Source of the DNA: Haematococcus lacustris
Lineage: Eukaryota; Chlorophyta; Chlorophyceae; Chlamydomonadales; Haematococcaceae
Length of the DNA stretch: 64,000 nt
NCBI GenBank assembly: GCA_030144725.1
Contig: JASKMD010000029.1
Location: 6,185,538 to 6,249,537 of the forward strand
Reading direction: 5' to 3'
The translations under genes were made by a program, and so were the position numbers. The notes below the pieces were generated by a model. It saw only the letters and a list, made by a program, of their open reading frames with translations. It was not told where the DNA came from and did no database searches. Positions 21,419 to 33,699 of this stretch are shown here, piece after piece (within the stretch, counting starts at the first letter, position 1; each line of letters opens with the position of its first letter).

Positions 21419-23290
21419 GAAGCTGAAGCACACCAAGTGCGGGAGGTGCTGCGATGTGGGTATCTGTCCAGGAGACTGCTAGCCCCATTATGACAGCCAG
21501 CCAACACCCCAGCCATTGCTCTTTGCTGCCCAGGCCTGCTAAATACCATTTTGTTTAACAGAGCATTAGGCTACGTTCGTCCTGTTGACGTAGATTCTGA
21601 CCTCCTGGACCTTACATACGTAAGCCAAGCATGATGCTGCTTGCACACGTCTTATGCCATTTGTGCCAGGCGACAATGCCAGACCCCCACCATCAGCTTG
21701 CCAGTGATGGATGGTGTATGCTTGCATCACCTGGCCAGCATCTGCACCTTGTCTGACCTGCCAGGTCACTGTGGGCGAGCCAGACCTGCAAGCAGCACTT
21801 GAGCAGCGCATCTCTGAGCTGTGCAGCGCAGTAGAGCGGTGCCCTCCTGCTGAGGTGGCCCAGGTGTGGAACAGCATGGCCCAGCTCATTGTTTACGCAC
21901 AGCTATTGAGGATAGTCAGGTGACCACCCACCAACAGCTGGGTGCCAGGCCCTGGTCCAACCGTGCTTCAACGTCACCCACCTGGCTACCTCGCTGGCCT
22001 GTGTGGCCTAGCTCTATGCAGTAGTGGCACCTGCCTTCACTCAGCCAGGCAACCCTGCCAAGGCCTGGCCTTCACACCTGGGCGCAGGTGCAGCTGTCAT
22101 TTTACGAGCGCAGGCAGCGGCAGGCCTGGTTTGGTGCCAAGGACGAGCGGCTACACTGGGAGCAGTGGTGGGTGCGCAGTGTGAGGCTGTGCTCAACTTC
22201 AGATTGGGCCAGGGCTGACTAGGGCCAGGCTTGGCAATACTGTCAGCAGGCTTTACAGCCCTGCTAAAAGTGGGCCAATCTTTGCTGCCGCAGCCTGGCC
22301 ATGGCCTTGTCGCTTCTGAGCTGGTGTTGGGTGCTGTGTGCTGCTGCTCTGCCCCAGTGCTGCGCCATAGCCCCTCACTTCACCTCTCCACCTTGCTGCC
22401 CAGCGCTCAGCAGCGGCCTGTCAGTGCTAGAGCTGTGGCGTGTTGCTAATGGCTTGCCCAGGGTCATCAGCCTAGTGGTGGCCAGCCCTGCTGTCAGCCT
22501 GAGCCGCAGCGCCCTCGCCTCAGGTGAGCTCAGCCAGGCTGTGTGTGTGACACCTGGCCATTTTGTAAAGTCACAGCAGTGTGCGGCGCTACCTAAGGCA
22601 TGGCGCAGAGCATCAGGCACCGCCTGCGCTTCAGGCTGAGTGCAGGTCACATCAGCTGCCTGGGCTTCCTCCAACCCATGGCTGCTAGCACGCCATCTGT
22701 GGCCTTACCACCACTGTGGCCCGACTGCTGCCCTACCACTGCAAGCTGCGCTTTCCCCAGCTGCAGGCTCTGAGCGAAGCTGCCAGGGCGAGGATCAGTC
22801 TGAGCAACTGCGTGAGGGCATGGAGGCGGCACTGACGCACATCACCCGCTGCGTGAGTGAGAGGCGCGACCACATCCCGCCCGTGGTCTCCTCTGCTACC
22901 TTGACCTTCCCCTATGACGTCACCATCACCTGGGGGTGGGTGCCATAGCTTGCAGGGTCCACAACTCCCAAACTGCCCCCGCTCTGCTCGTCAGGTCGGC
23001 TGGATTGGGCCAGGAGCAAGCAGGGTGCATTCTGGCAGGGTCAGCCACCAGCCCGCCAGCCAGCTCACCAAGCTCATGACAGGGTTGGGCCACAGGCGGG
23101 TCGACCTGCCCTGATGGAGCAGTGGCACGCTGGCCTGCTAAGCGCCATCCCCTAAAGCTGGGGAGCATGTTTATAGCCAGCGGATGTGGCCCGCCTTGTG
23201 GCTGTGTGCAGGGGCCAGCGCTCCGCCTTCAGCCTCAGCAGTGTGAAGAAGGCGCTGCTGCAGGCCAGCCCACCCCCTATGATTGGCTGA
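21419..23290 (+). CDS. ATG101: ATG101, autophagy-initiation HORMA protein
   Basis: ATG101 is the HORMA-fold partner of ATG13 in the ATG1/ULK autophagy-initiation complex. Exons seen: 21419-21455 (EAEAHQVREVLR), 21534-21619 (LLNTILFNRALGYVRPVDVD, then SDLLDLTY), 21765-21863 (VGEPDLQAALEQRISELCSA), 22088-22167 (LSFYERRQRQAWFGAKDERL, HWEQW), an exon ending at 22935 (EALTHITRCVSERRDHIPP-type helix and TLTFPYDVTIT) and 23212-23290 (SAFSLSSVKKALLQASPPPM, stop). Phases agree across the first three junctions and the last. The join between 22167 and the penultimate exon, and the first coding exon with the ATG, are unresolved. The RDHIPP and FPYDVTI motifs and the LSFYE...HWEQW block identify the family. 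A TGTAA at about 23654 may be the poly(A) signal. Confidence 0.88.
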
Positions 23291-23671
23291 TGCTTGAGGT
23301 GCTGTGGAGGCCAGGCCCTGCAGGCTCCAGGGACCAGGGCTGCAGCCGCCAGCTCAAGATCAGGGCAGCAACCCTAGTGCAGCATCAGGAGCTGGCCAGG
23401 CCCTCCACACCAGGTATAACACTGGGGGCAGGGAGCGCGGTACCCGGCACATGCAGGCACAAGGGGTTCAGCAGCCCCATGTGGCGCAGCATGCTATGGC
23501 TGGCCCAGGGGCTGAGCACACAGGAGGAGGCCTGGTGACACTGCTCACCCTAACTGGCCAGGCTGGCGCCATCACTAGTGCTGAGGAAGGCCAGCAAGGC
23601 AGGTGCACAGGGTCAGGGGCCACAGGTAGCTACCATGGGGCCCTGCCTTTATTGTAAGGCTGGCCAGCTGC
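23291..23671. other. 3' flank of ATG101
   Basis: No frame has recognisable content. It ends where the duplicated expansin block begins. Confidence 0.35.
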
Positions 23672-26440
23672 CACCTTCAGACACTCATGATCAAGCACAG
23701 CTGTGTGTTGCACTGGGGCCACGAGCCCTAAGCTAGGCACGACTAAACAATGAAAGAGACCACAGGCGGGCAGGCGGGCAGCCAGGCAGCATTACCCCAT
23801 TGGTCATGTACCATGCCTTAACAGAGGCCAAGGGAAGATGCCTGCCACAAGGAGGTCGATAGAACACTACACCACAGAGCAATAGCAGGGGTTAGCCGAC
23901 ATGCAGTCACGCCACTGGTTGCACCTCTCATGGTGGGTGAGGAGGCTGCAAGGTGCTTACTGCGCCATGGAGGTCCATGGCCAGCTCTTGTGGCATGCGG
24001 GTTGTATTGGGTTGACAGGCACTGTAAGGCTGGGCTGGATGCCTCGAGTGAAGAAGCTCAGATGCATGATACGGATTACTAGGCTGCCCCTCCCTCATTT
24101 CTTCACGCACTTCATGAATAGGTGCGCAACGAACTTGCACACGGACTGAAGACAGACGTGTCAGATCTGGTTATGGTTTCCATTGCTTGACACAAACTGA
24201 TGCCGCTTCCTTAAGAAGCTTGTAAACGAGTGCTACGGATGACATTCTTGACGGGATGACTACCCCTCTGTGCATCATAAAAAGTGGACCCTCAGCATTC
24301 TCAAAACCAAGGACCACTGCTGCCCAGCCTGAACCCGGTCATGCTTGTGCAGCCCTGTGGTGACAGATGCCTGACCAGCAGATGCGTTGCCATATGCTTG
24401 AACAATGCAGCATGAGCCAACTTTCCTAGAATCTGCCTGTCGCTTTTCCCGCCTCTTAGCCACCTTCCCTGGGAGGATGGGACAAAACAGGTCCACCCTT
24501 ATGCTGAGATGAGCTGCCGGGTTGGATGCTGTGCTTTTGAGGACGCAGTAGCTCGATGCCGGCTACTTCGTGTATGGTGATCAGAGGGCGCACATCAGGG
24601 ACTGCATTAAGTCACAACGCATTGACATCAGCAGCCTGGATGGATGCTCCTCAACCTAGGAGGAACATTGAGGACAGCCAAAAGGAGTGTGGAACGAGTG
24701 ATGTTCGGTCTAAATAGCGACAGCCTGCACATTGAGCGATGTCTCCTTAGTCTGCACCTCGGACGCTGCACAGCAACAACCTCACAATGCCAACGATGTT
24801 TCTTATTGTCGCCCTGGGCCTGTCAGCCCTGGCCAGCTCAGCCCTTGCAGCTGACCCTGGCTGGCAGGATGGCCGCAGTACCTGGTTCGACGTGCAAGAC
24901 AACGACCTGAAGACGTGAGCGACCAGCCACCAGGCTTTTGTTGTCCGAGGCCCGGCCAGCTGTCGTTGCCCACTCAGTAACCTTCTGTCGCCGCATCCCA
25001 CTCACTAGTGGTCTCACTGCCTGCGCAGGGCTAACTGTCATTTCCGGTGGGACCAGGTGAAGACGGGCAGTTACATCGCCGCATTCTCGGACTCCAATCC
25101 ACTCTTCGCTAAGAGCTGTGGGATGTGCATCGAGGTTCGCTGCCAGGTGCGGGGCCGCACTGCACACGGCGACAGCTGTAGTATGACAGCCCACCAGCTG
25201 GTGCGACCTAGCGCGGCCCTCGACGGTGCGGCCTCGCGCCATTGCTGACGCGCCTGTTTGCTTGTGCTGTAGAACGCGGTGTTCAAGGATGGCTACGGTC
25301 AGACCATGGACCGCAACCGGGCATGCAAGGACCCTAGCAAGTCCATCTACCTGACCATTGCTGATGCCTGCCCCTGCAACTACCCCAACAACCATCACTC
25401 CAACAAGCGGTGGTGCTGTGGTGATGACTCCAGCCGCCAGCACATCGACATCACCCAGAGTGCCTTCGCCCAGCTGGCGGACACTAGCGTGGGTGTCATC
25501 GGGCTGCAGTGGCGCACGGTGGACTGCAGCATCGTGAAGAGCGGCACTGGCGTGTCCTATGGCTCCTCCCCATCCACCTCTTCCCCCACTCCCTCCTCTG
25601 CCTCCAGCCCCTCATCAACACCATCTTCCACCCCTTCTTATAATCCTGCTGCTACCACCTCGCAGCCCTCTGGCCCATTCTGGCAGCCTCGTACGGCTTG
25701 GGGCTCAGCTGTCAAGCAGGGCGTCAGCAACTTCGTCTCCAAAGTGTTCCAGAGCTAAGCAGTTGTGCTACATGTATGGCTATGCGCACATACTTGTACA
25801 CAGTGTCGACGCTTTTACTGCACATAGCTGGTGGTATATGTTGGGGGGTGCCATTGAGAGTGTATATGGCTTGCGTATACAACTTGCCAGACATGCATTG
25901 ACTGAGAGCTGCTTGGAAGCATCCTGTGCATGTGGGCTGATTCTCTGCATGGTCCACGTTATTTGGCCTATTTTTGGACATAAGTGATCTGGACTTGGGT
26001 GCTGATGGGAGTATGCGGGAGGGAAGGCTGGTGTTTTTGTGTAGAGAAACGTCATGACTCGTACAATGTAATTGCCAAGGTACTGACTCCTGGACAACAA
26101 ACATGCCCCATCGTCCTGGCCCTTCAGTGCGGCTGGCTGCTGCACCTCTGTGGCCATCACTGCTGCAAGTGCTATCCGCTAACTCGGATGTGTGGACATG
26201 CTGGCTACGTAGCTTCCCTGTGGCAAACAGTCTGTTCCCATCCAAACTCCTGAGGCTCATATATCCAACATACTTCATACCCAGCTGTGCAAGCACTTTG
26301 TCAGCCACTGCCCTACTCTCATGTCTATCCCTTCTGTGCCAGCTCTGCCAACATTGTCTTGCCCTGGTTTCAACTGACTTATGGCTGCAGTAGGTGCACA
26401 CACTCTGGCCATGATCATCAGCATCAGCATCATCAGCATT
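23672..26440. repeat. Segmental duplication unit A (direct copy of 30935-33700)
   Basis: From ccaccttcagacactcatga onward, about 2.8 kb match 30935-33700 in direct orientation and 45700-48490 in inverted orientation. The unit holds an expansin-like gene plus long flanks. Copy A carries more substitutions and small indels relative to the other two than those two carry relative to each other, so it looks older. Confidence 0.9.
24787..25758 (+). CDS. Expansin-like (DPBB domain) secreted protein, copy A
   Basis: Three exons, 24787-24914, 25029-25146 and 25273-25758, are all in phase and give about 243 residues. MPTMFLIVALGLSALASSAL is a signal peptide. The domain reads TWFDV..TANCHF, AAFSDSNPLFAKSCGMCIEV, then YLTIADACPCNYPNNHHSNK, RWCCGDDSS, HIDITQSAFAQLAD (in the place of the expansin HFD motif) and GVIGLQWRTVDC. 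This is a Cys-rich double-psi beta-barrel of the expansin N-terminal/barwin-like type. The C-terminal ~70 residues are Ser/Pro/Thr-rich, as in algal wall proteins, with no expansin C-terminal beta-sandwich. A role in the cell wall or extracellular matrix is inferred. TGTAA at 26067 is a candidate poly(A) signal. Confidence 0.85.
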
Positions 26441-26442
26441 CA

Positions 26443-27700
26443 CTTGTCAGTGGCCCTGGTCACTGAGGGCTATTGTGAAGAGTTGGCATGACATGCATGC
26501 ACTGATTGGAAGCTGATGGCAGCTCAAGAGGGGGCACACTACTGTGCCACAGGGTGGTGCTGCTGCTGGGTCTTGGGTGGGCGGTCTTGCAGCCGCTTGT
26601 ACCCTAGGCCCGGGTACTCCTTGCATTGGGCTAGAAGAGCTGGAAGATCTGGCCACCAGCACAGCTCCAGTGAGCGCCACTTGGCCTCCCCAATGCGCTG
26701 CATGTTCAATTCCGCATTGCAGTCCCAGTCTACCCACCTGCCTGGCTGTGGTGCTGGCTTGGCTTTGGCAGCCTGTCTCTTGGCCTTGCCTTTGCCTGTG
26801 GCCTTGGTGGGCTGGGTAGGCTCAGCTGCCTTGTAAGCCTTGGTGCGCGCTTGCTGCACTTGGCTGGCTGGGGAGTGCTGGGACCTGGCTCTGAGGCTGC
26901 TGCCTGTGTGGCTGCCTGGCTGCTACGTGGGGCCTGTGGCAGGGTGTGTGAGGCCACTACCGGGCACCACACCAGGCCCGCACTGGCTGGTCATGCTGCT
27001 GGCTCCAGGCTGGGCGCAGCAGGCGATGGTCCACCTGCCCTGCTGGGGGCTGTCAGTCTTCAGGCCTGGTTGCCTTGTGTTTGTTTAGCTGGCTCTCACA
27101 AGGCTGCTGGCCATTCACTGCTGAGCTGACGCGGCTATTGCGGTGCTCATCCACTAGCACCACCCTGCCCCGCCACTGGTCTGTGACTCTGGGCCTGCAC
27201 ACCCTCTTGCAGTCGCATGTTTCCCCAACTATTGTGGGCTGTAATCCGGTCTGTTTGCATGCTCCTCTGAGTCTGCTGGGTCTCCTGGGGCTGCTGCCCA
27301 ATCGGGCTAAGCCCAGCAGACTAACCCTTGCCCCTGCCCTTGCCTTTGCCTTTGGGTGGGGGTGCTGGGGGTTTGGGGTCCTGCCACTCCTCATGGCACC
27401 GGTTGACGTAGATTGCGTACAGGATCCGCCAGTGCAGTGGCAGCTTGGTGATGGCCGGCGGCGCTTTAGGGTTACATTGCTGCTGTTGCCCTCACCTGTT
27501 GCTGCTGTTGCGAGAGCGAGACACCCTCTTGCAGCAGGCTTGCAGCAACGCACCTGCACCCCACCCATCCCGGGTGCCGATGCCAGCTGCGCTGAAAAAG
27601 AGTATCAGCTGCTTGACACGCATGCGGCACTCCATGGCCACCTCCGCCATCTCCTCCTCCAGCTGCAGTCACGAACACATGTCACACATCAGCACAGCCA
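26443..27700 (-). pseudogene. Fanzor-like element, subfamily 1, copy with internal insertion
   Basis: Reading the minus strand: LEEEMAEVAMECRMRVKQLI then FFSAAGIGTRDGWGAGALLQ at about 27680-27560. A ~330-bp insert follows (27215-27545 approx.), then VVLVDEHRNSRVSSAVNGQQ (RuvC-II), the LRPAWS region, and the open frame 26539-26859 with the basic linker, GRWVDWDCNAELNMQRIGEA and the LELCWWPD...KEYPGLGYK tail. RuvC-III reads DWD instead of DRD. The 3' block runs 26538 down to 26443. It starts the left arm of the large inverted repeat and mirrors 51270-52400. Confidence 0.72.
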
Positions 27701-27949
27701 TGTAGGTCTGGCCACTGATGCCAGTATTGACCTGTGCATGTGCAGTACTGCTTCCCCAGTCAGGAGGAGACACTGCGCTACACACTGGAGGCAGTGAAGG
27801 CAGAGGCGTTCAACCCACGCTGCCTGTTTGTATTTGGCACCTACACCATCGGCAAAGAACGTCTGTTCCTGGAGGTATGCTCTGGCTGCAAGGCCTGGAC
27901 TGTGTGGCTAGGCTAGATTGGGACTCACGGCCCTGGACTGATACTCTGG

Positions 27950-28740
27950 GCACCGGGCTGCAGAGTACCGGCGGAGCATTAATGGTCGGGCTCGCAACAA
28001 CCCATAGGGCCAAGTAGTTTTGACAGGCTGTCAGCCTTTCAAGCATCAAGCTGTTAGTGTTGACGGGGTGCCCAGTGGTTTAGAGGGAGAATGCCACATG
28101 TGTNNNNNNNNNNNNNNNNNNNNNNNNNNNNNNNNNNNNNNNNNNNNNNNNNNNNNNNNNNNNNNNNNNNNNNNNNNNNNNNNNNNNNNNNNNNNNNNNN
28201 NNNNNNNNNNNNNNNNNNNNNNNNNNNNNNNNNNNNNNNNNNNNNNNNNNNNNNNNNNNNNNNNNNNNNNNNNNNNNNNNNNNNNNNNNNNNNNNNNNNN
28301 NNNNNNNNNNNNNNNNNNNNNNNNNNNNNNNNNNNNNNNNNNNNNNNNNNNNNNNNNNNNNNNNNNNNNNNNNNNNNNNNNNNNNNNNNNNNNNNNNNNN
28401 NNNNNNNNNNNNNNNNNNNNNNNNNNNNNNNNNNNNNNNNNNNNNNNNNNNNNNNNNNNNNNNNNNNNNNNNNNNNNNNNNNNNNNNNNNNNNNNNNNNN
28501 NNNNNNNNNNNNNNNNNNNNNNNNNNNNNNNNNNNNNNNNNNNNNNNNNNNNNNNNNNNNNNNNNNNNNNNNNNNNNNNNNNNNNNNNNNNNNNNNNNNN
28601 NNNGGGGTCTGTAGTCATCAAGGGTGCGACCGGAGATGCTTGAACTTGGTTGGAGTAGCTGAGTGAGATTACCCACAGTCAAACATGTTATTCCATGTTG
28701 AATGAGTTTCGTATGACTGATACTCTGGGCACACCATGAA
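27950..28740 (+). mobile_element. Fanzor-like subfamily-2 3'-end remnant in an SNM1 intron
   Basis: From 27955 the + strand encodes the last residues of the subfamily-2 tail (LHRAAEYRRSINGRARNN-like, in a frame other than the annotated shadows), then the non-coding 3' block with caagctgttagtgttgacg, ggtgcccagtggttta and, after the N run, ggggtctgtagtcatcaagg and the terminal gttgaatgagtttcgt. It mirrors 50690-50990. It has no nuclease core. The last 50 bp repeat a catgaacacat word. Confidence 0.6.
28104..28603. other. Assembly gap, 500 N
   Basis: Exactly 500 N, a conventional placeholder length. The mirrored right arm crosses the same point (about 50823) with only a few bases between the matching flanks. 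Confidence 0.99.
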
Positions 28741-31700
28741 CACATCATGAACACATCATGAACACAACATGTAGCCCCACCCACATCCCACTGCCTGAAC
28801 ACCTTCATGCACCTGGCCCCCTCAACACCCTCTTCATCAGCCACCGGCGCATGCACCTGGCTCTGGCAGTTTACTTGTTACATCCAGTTGATAACGTCAG
28901 CAAAGCGACCAGCTAGGGCAGCCGCGTGCAAAAGGCAATGGCAAAGAGGGCGCAAGCGAGGAGGGGCCTACCACCTCTCTCAGATGCCTCGACAGCCATT
29001 AAGACTCAGGGCTTGACCGCGAGGAGATGTTGCTCGTGGCCACTGGAGGTGATTGCCTTCCGTGCACAGGTGGCTCGTGCGTTGAATAAGAAGGTGTACG
29101 TGAACAAGGAAAAGATGCAGGTGGGTGTGATGTAGTCTCCTTCCCCCCTGCCCCCTCCCCCTCCCCCTGCCCCGACCCAATCCAAGGCGTCTGCCATGTA
29201 CTTGCACCAATGCAGATCCTTTCCTGCTGCAACCTGGCACCGGACTACATGCGCCTTCTCACAACAAACCACATGGAAACTAATTTGCATGCGGTGAGCT
29301 AAGTCAGAGGTTGGCCGCATTCCTGTTAGGTCATCTGACGTCATGCTGGCGCCTGGCTCCTAGCCACCCTTGCTGCCTGTTGCATCACTGCTTCCCCTGC
29401 CACTTCACCTGCTACAGCTCACCTTGTTCCATGTTTCATGGCCTGAGATGGTCCCAGGTTCCACTCTTCAAAGTCAACATGGAGGGGCTTGGCGCCATCA
29501 TGGCAGGCTACAACGGCCGCTACAGCACTGTGGTGGGCGTGCAGGTGAGACCTAGGCCTAGGAAGATGCAGGCGGACCTGCCACTCCACTCTGACACCAG
29601 CCTGACGTGGCCTCAGCCAGGCTTGATCAGCCAGCCGTCAGCCATCCTGTGGGCCAGCCAGCCAGCTGCAGCCAGGCTAGATCATGTCCTTCTGTGCAGC
29701 CCACCCAGTCTGGACCTGTGGCTGCACACCTACCGTTCCTGCGCGCACCCATCACATCCACCATCACGTGGTGTGGTCCACACGATGCCTACAACGGCTC
29801 AAATCCTGACACCCAGCTTCCTCAACCGCCTCCGGGTCTGCAAGCTTTGTTGGCGGTGCTTGTCTGTCTAGTTTTTTCCTGCGTCCAGTGCCTGGTCTGC
29901 CTGGCTGCAGCCAACTGGCTGGGCAATGGAAAGGTCCAAAGGCCAAGGACCAGTGGCGGGGGGGCGTAGGGTGGCCAAGGGCAGCGTGGTTCTGCACAAG
30001 GTGCCCTACTCTGAGCACAGCAGCTTCAGGGAGGTGAGAAGGGGACGCAAGTAAGGGGGCCAGAGAAGACCGTGCGAAAGTTATTGAGGAAAGGGGAGGC
30101 ATGGGAGAGAGGGGGTGAGACGAGGGGATGGGGAGCAACAGGGTGATGGTGGAGACAAAGGAAGGGAGGAGGACTGCTCAGGGGTGGGGCTACGTCACCC
30201 TATGGCCTTGCAGGGCTCGTCGCTGTGACTGGCTGGCCTTCGTCCCACTTGCCTGCTGTGCCTCCACATGCTTGTACAGCTACATGACTTTGTGGGCTGG
30301 CTGCAGCCCGGCGAAATCTTGCCCTCTGTGTCCAATGACCAGGTGAGGCAGACAACAGCCAGGGGCAAGGCAAGCCTACGCTAGTCAGGCAGTTGGGTAT
30401 GACTTTGAGCATTTGAGTGTTGGAGCACTAAAGTCTGAGCTGACCATGCAGGTGCCAGCTCTTCTGCTTGCGGCTGCATGCACAGGGGCCGAAGCTGGCA
30501 GCTATGCTGGCCGCCCTCCAGAACCCACTGCCTCGCTCTGCCATGGACCACGGACCTGCTGCCCTGGGGATGCTCCCCATCAGCAGCTTCATGGGGCGAA
30601 ACAACACAACAGAGCCGCGCCACGGCGCTGAGGCAAGCACCAGCACTGTGAAACGTGGCGGCAGGGGGGGTGCGCGGGGTTTTGGTAGACGAGGCAGGGG
30701 AAATGTGGGAGGGCGAGGGCTAAAGGCAGGACAGGGCGCCGCACAGACTGCTGGGCCTCGAGGTGCTACAGGTGGTGCCAGGCTGGATAAACGGCAGCGA
30801 ACAGGGGGCGACGCATAGGTTGTGGTGCGATTGCGCGCTTAGGGGTCATCAGCCTTGAGCTTGGCATGGTGCGACAAACTGGAGCGATGTGTGCTTGGTG
30901 GGTGACACAGTCAGGACAGTCGGGGGGTGAAGCCAGCCACCTTCAGACACTCATGATCAAGCACAGCTGTGTGTTGCACTGGGGCCACGACCCCTAAGCT
31001 CAGCATGACTAAACAATGAAAGAGACCACAGGCGGGCAGGCGGGCAGCCAGGCAGCATTACCCCATTGGTCATGTACCATGCCTTGACAGAGGCCAAGGG
31101 AAGATGCCTGCCACAAGGAGGTCGATAGAACACTACACCACAGAGCACTAGCAGGGGTTAGCCAACATGCAGTCACGCCACTGGTTGCACCTCTCATGGT
31201 GGGTGAGGAGGCTGCAAGGTGCTTACTGCGCCATGGAGGTCCATGGCCAGCTCTTGTGGCATGCGGGTTGTATTGGGTTGACAGGCACTGTAAGGCTGGG
31301 CTGGATGCCTCGAGTGAAGAAGCTCAGATGTATGATACGGATTACTAGGCTGCCCCTCCCTCATTTCTTCACGCACTTCATGAATAGGTGCGCAACGAAC
31401 TTGCACACGGACTGAAGACAGACGTGTCAGATCTGGTTATGGTTTCCATTGCTTGACACTAACTGATGCCGCTTCCTTAAGAAGCTTGTAAACGAGTGCT
31501 ACGGATGACATTCTTGACGGGATGACTACCCCTCTGTGCATCATAAAAAGTGGACCCTCAGCATTCTCAAAACCAAGGACCACTGCTGCCCAGCCTGAAC
31601 CCGGTCATGCTTGGGCAGCCCTGTGGTGACAGATGCCTGACCAGCAGATGCGTTGCCATATGCTTGAACAATGCAGCATGAGCCAGCTTTCCTAGAATCT

Positions 31701-32056
31701 GCCTGTCGCCTTTCCCGCCTCTTAGCCACCTTCCCTGGGAGGATGGGACAAAACAGGTCCACCCTTATGCTGAGATGAGCTGCCGGGGTTGGATGCTGTG
31801 CCTTTGAGGTCGCAGCAGCTCGGTGCCGGCTACTTCGTGTATGGTGATCAGAGGGCGCACATCAGGGACTGCATTGAGTCACAACGCATTGACATCAGCA
31901 GCCTGGATGGATGCTCCTCAACCTAGGAGGAACATTGAGGACAGGTGCCAAAAGGAGTGTGGAACGAGTGATGTTCGGTCCAAATAGCGACAGCCCGCAC
32001 ATTGAGCGATATCTCCTTAGTCTGCACCTCGGACGCTGCACAGCAACAACCTCACA

Positions 32057-33028
32057 ATGCCAACGATGTTTCTTATTGTCGCCCTGGGCCTGTCAGCCCT
32101 GGCCAGCTCAGCCCTTGCAGCTGACTCTGGCTGGCAGGATGGCCGCAGTACCTGGTTCGACGTGCAAGACAACGACCTGAAGACGTGAGCGACCAGCCAC
32201 CAGGCTTTTGTTGTCCGAGGCCCGGCCAGCTGTCGTTGCCCACTCAGTAACCTTCTGTCGCCGCATCCCACTCACTAGTGGTCTCACTGCCTGCGCAGGG
32301 CTAACTGCCATTTCCGGTGGGACCAGGTGAAGACGGGCAGTTACATCGCCGCATTCTCGGACTCCAATCCACTCTTCGCGAAGAGCTGTGGGATGTGCAT
32401 CGAGGTTCGCTGCCAGGTGCGGGGCCGCACTGCACACGGCGACAGCTGTAGTATGACAGCCCACCAGCTGGCGCCACCTAGCGCGGCCCTCGGCGGTGCG
32501 GCCTCGCGCCCTTGCTGACGCGCCTGTTTGCTTGTGCTGCAGAACGCGGTGTTCAAGGATGGCTACGGTCAGACCATGGACCGCAACCGGGCATGCAAGG
32601 ACCCTAGCAAGTCCATCTACCTGACCATTGCTGATGCCTGCCCCTGCAACTACCCCAACAACCATCACTCCAACAAGCGGTGGTGCTGTGGTGATGACTC
32701 CAGCCGCCAGCACATCGACATCACCCAGAGTGCCTTCGCCCAGCTGGCGGACACTAGCGTGGGTGTCATCGGGCTGCAGTGGCGCACGGTGGACTGCAGC
32801 ATCGTGAAGAGCGGCACTGGCGTGTCCTATGGCTCCTCCCCATCCACCTCTTCCCCCACTCCCTCCTCTGCCTCCAGCCCCTCATCAACACCATCTTCCA
32901 CCCCTTCTTCCAATCCTGCTGCTACCACCTCGCAGCCCTCTGGCCCATTCTGGCAGCCTCGTACGGCTTGGGGCTCAGCTGTCAAGCAGGGCGTCAGCAA
33001 CTTCGTCTCCAAAGTGTTCCAGAGCTAA
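32057..33028 (+). CDS. Expansin-like (DPBB domain) secreted protein, copy B
   Basis: Exons 32057-32184, 32299-32416 and 32543-33028 have exactly the same lengths as in copy A, all in phase and open. The protein is nearly identical to copy A: signal peptide, Cys-rich double-psi barrel with HIDITQSAFAQLAD and WRTVDC, Ser/Pro/Thr-rich tail. Differences include ADSGW for ADPGW in the first exon and TPSSNP for TPSYNP in the tail. Its flanks are duplicated too, so it may be expressed from a copied promoter. In the left arm it follows the truncated SNM1 copy in the same orientation. Confidence 0.85.
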
Positions 33029-33699
33029 GCAGTTGTACTACATGTATGCCTATGCGCATACACCTGTACACAGTGTCGACGCTTTTACTGCACATAGCTG
33101 GTGGTATATGTTGGGGGGTGCCATTGAGAGTGTATATGGCTTGCGTATACAACTTGCCAGACATGCATTGACTGAGAGCTACTTGGAAGCATCCTGTGCA
33201 TGTGGGCTAATTCTCTGCATGGTCCGTGATTTGGCCTGTGTTTGGACATAAGTGATCTGGACTTGGGTGCTGATGGGAGTATGCGGGAGTGAAGGCTGCT
33301 GTTTTTGTGAAGAGAAACGTCATGACCCGTACAATGTAATTGCCAAGGTGCTGACTCCCTGGACAACAAACATGCCCCATCAGTCCTGGCCCTTCAGTCC
33401 TGGCCTGGCCCTTCAGTGCGGCTGGCTGCTGCACCTCTGTGGCCATCACTGCTGCAAGTGCAAGTCTGCCGACTCCTATGTGTGGACATGCTGGCTATGT
33501 AGCTTCCCTGTGGCAAACAGTCTGTTCCCATCCAAACTCCTGAGGCTCATATATTCAACATACTTCATACCCAGCTGTGCAAGCACTTTGTCAGCCACTG
33601 CCCTACTCTCATGTCTATCCCTTCTGTGCCAGCTCTGCCAACATTGTCTTGCCCTGGTTTCAACTGACTTATGGCTGCAGTAGGTGCACACACTCTGGC

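Larger units (their letters stand above)
27746..30818 (+). pseudogene. SNM1/DCLRE1-type gene, 5'-truncated duplicate
   Basis: Exons in phase: 27746-27874 (YCFPSQEETLRYTLEAVKAE ... FGTYTIGKERLFLE), 29070-29120 (VARALNKKVYVNKEKMQ), 29216-29293 (ILSCCNLAPDYMRLLTTNHM), 29458-29544 (VPLFKVNMEGLGAIMAGYNG), 29911-30033 (PTGWAMERSKGQGPV ... KVPYSEHSSFRE), 30280-30342 (LHDFVGWLQPGEILPSVSND), 30486-30818 (GPKLAAMLAALQNPLPR, then an Arg/Gly-rich tail). This is the beta-CASP/DRMBL half only. The UBZ, SAM and metallo-beta-lactamase exons present in the full gene at 48.6-61.5 kb are missing, because the inverted-repeat boundary cuts through an intron. Without the catalytic half it cannot encode an active nuclease, although the remaining exons are intact. 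Confidence 0.85.

Noticed and set aside
28807..29016. Separate small protein in the SNM1 intron (and its mirror at 50407-50616)
   Set aside because: Lies wholly in an intron, lacks domain content and is duplicated only because the arm is.
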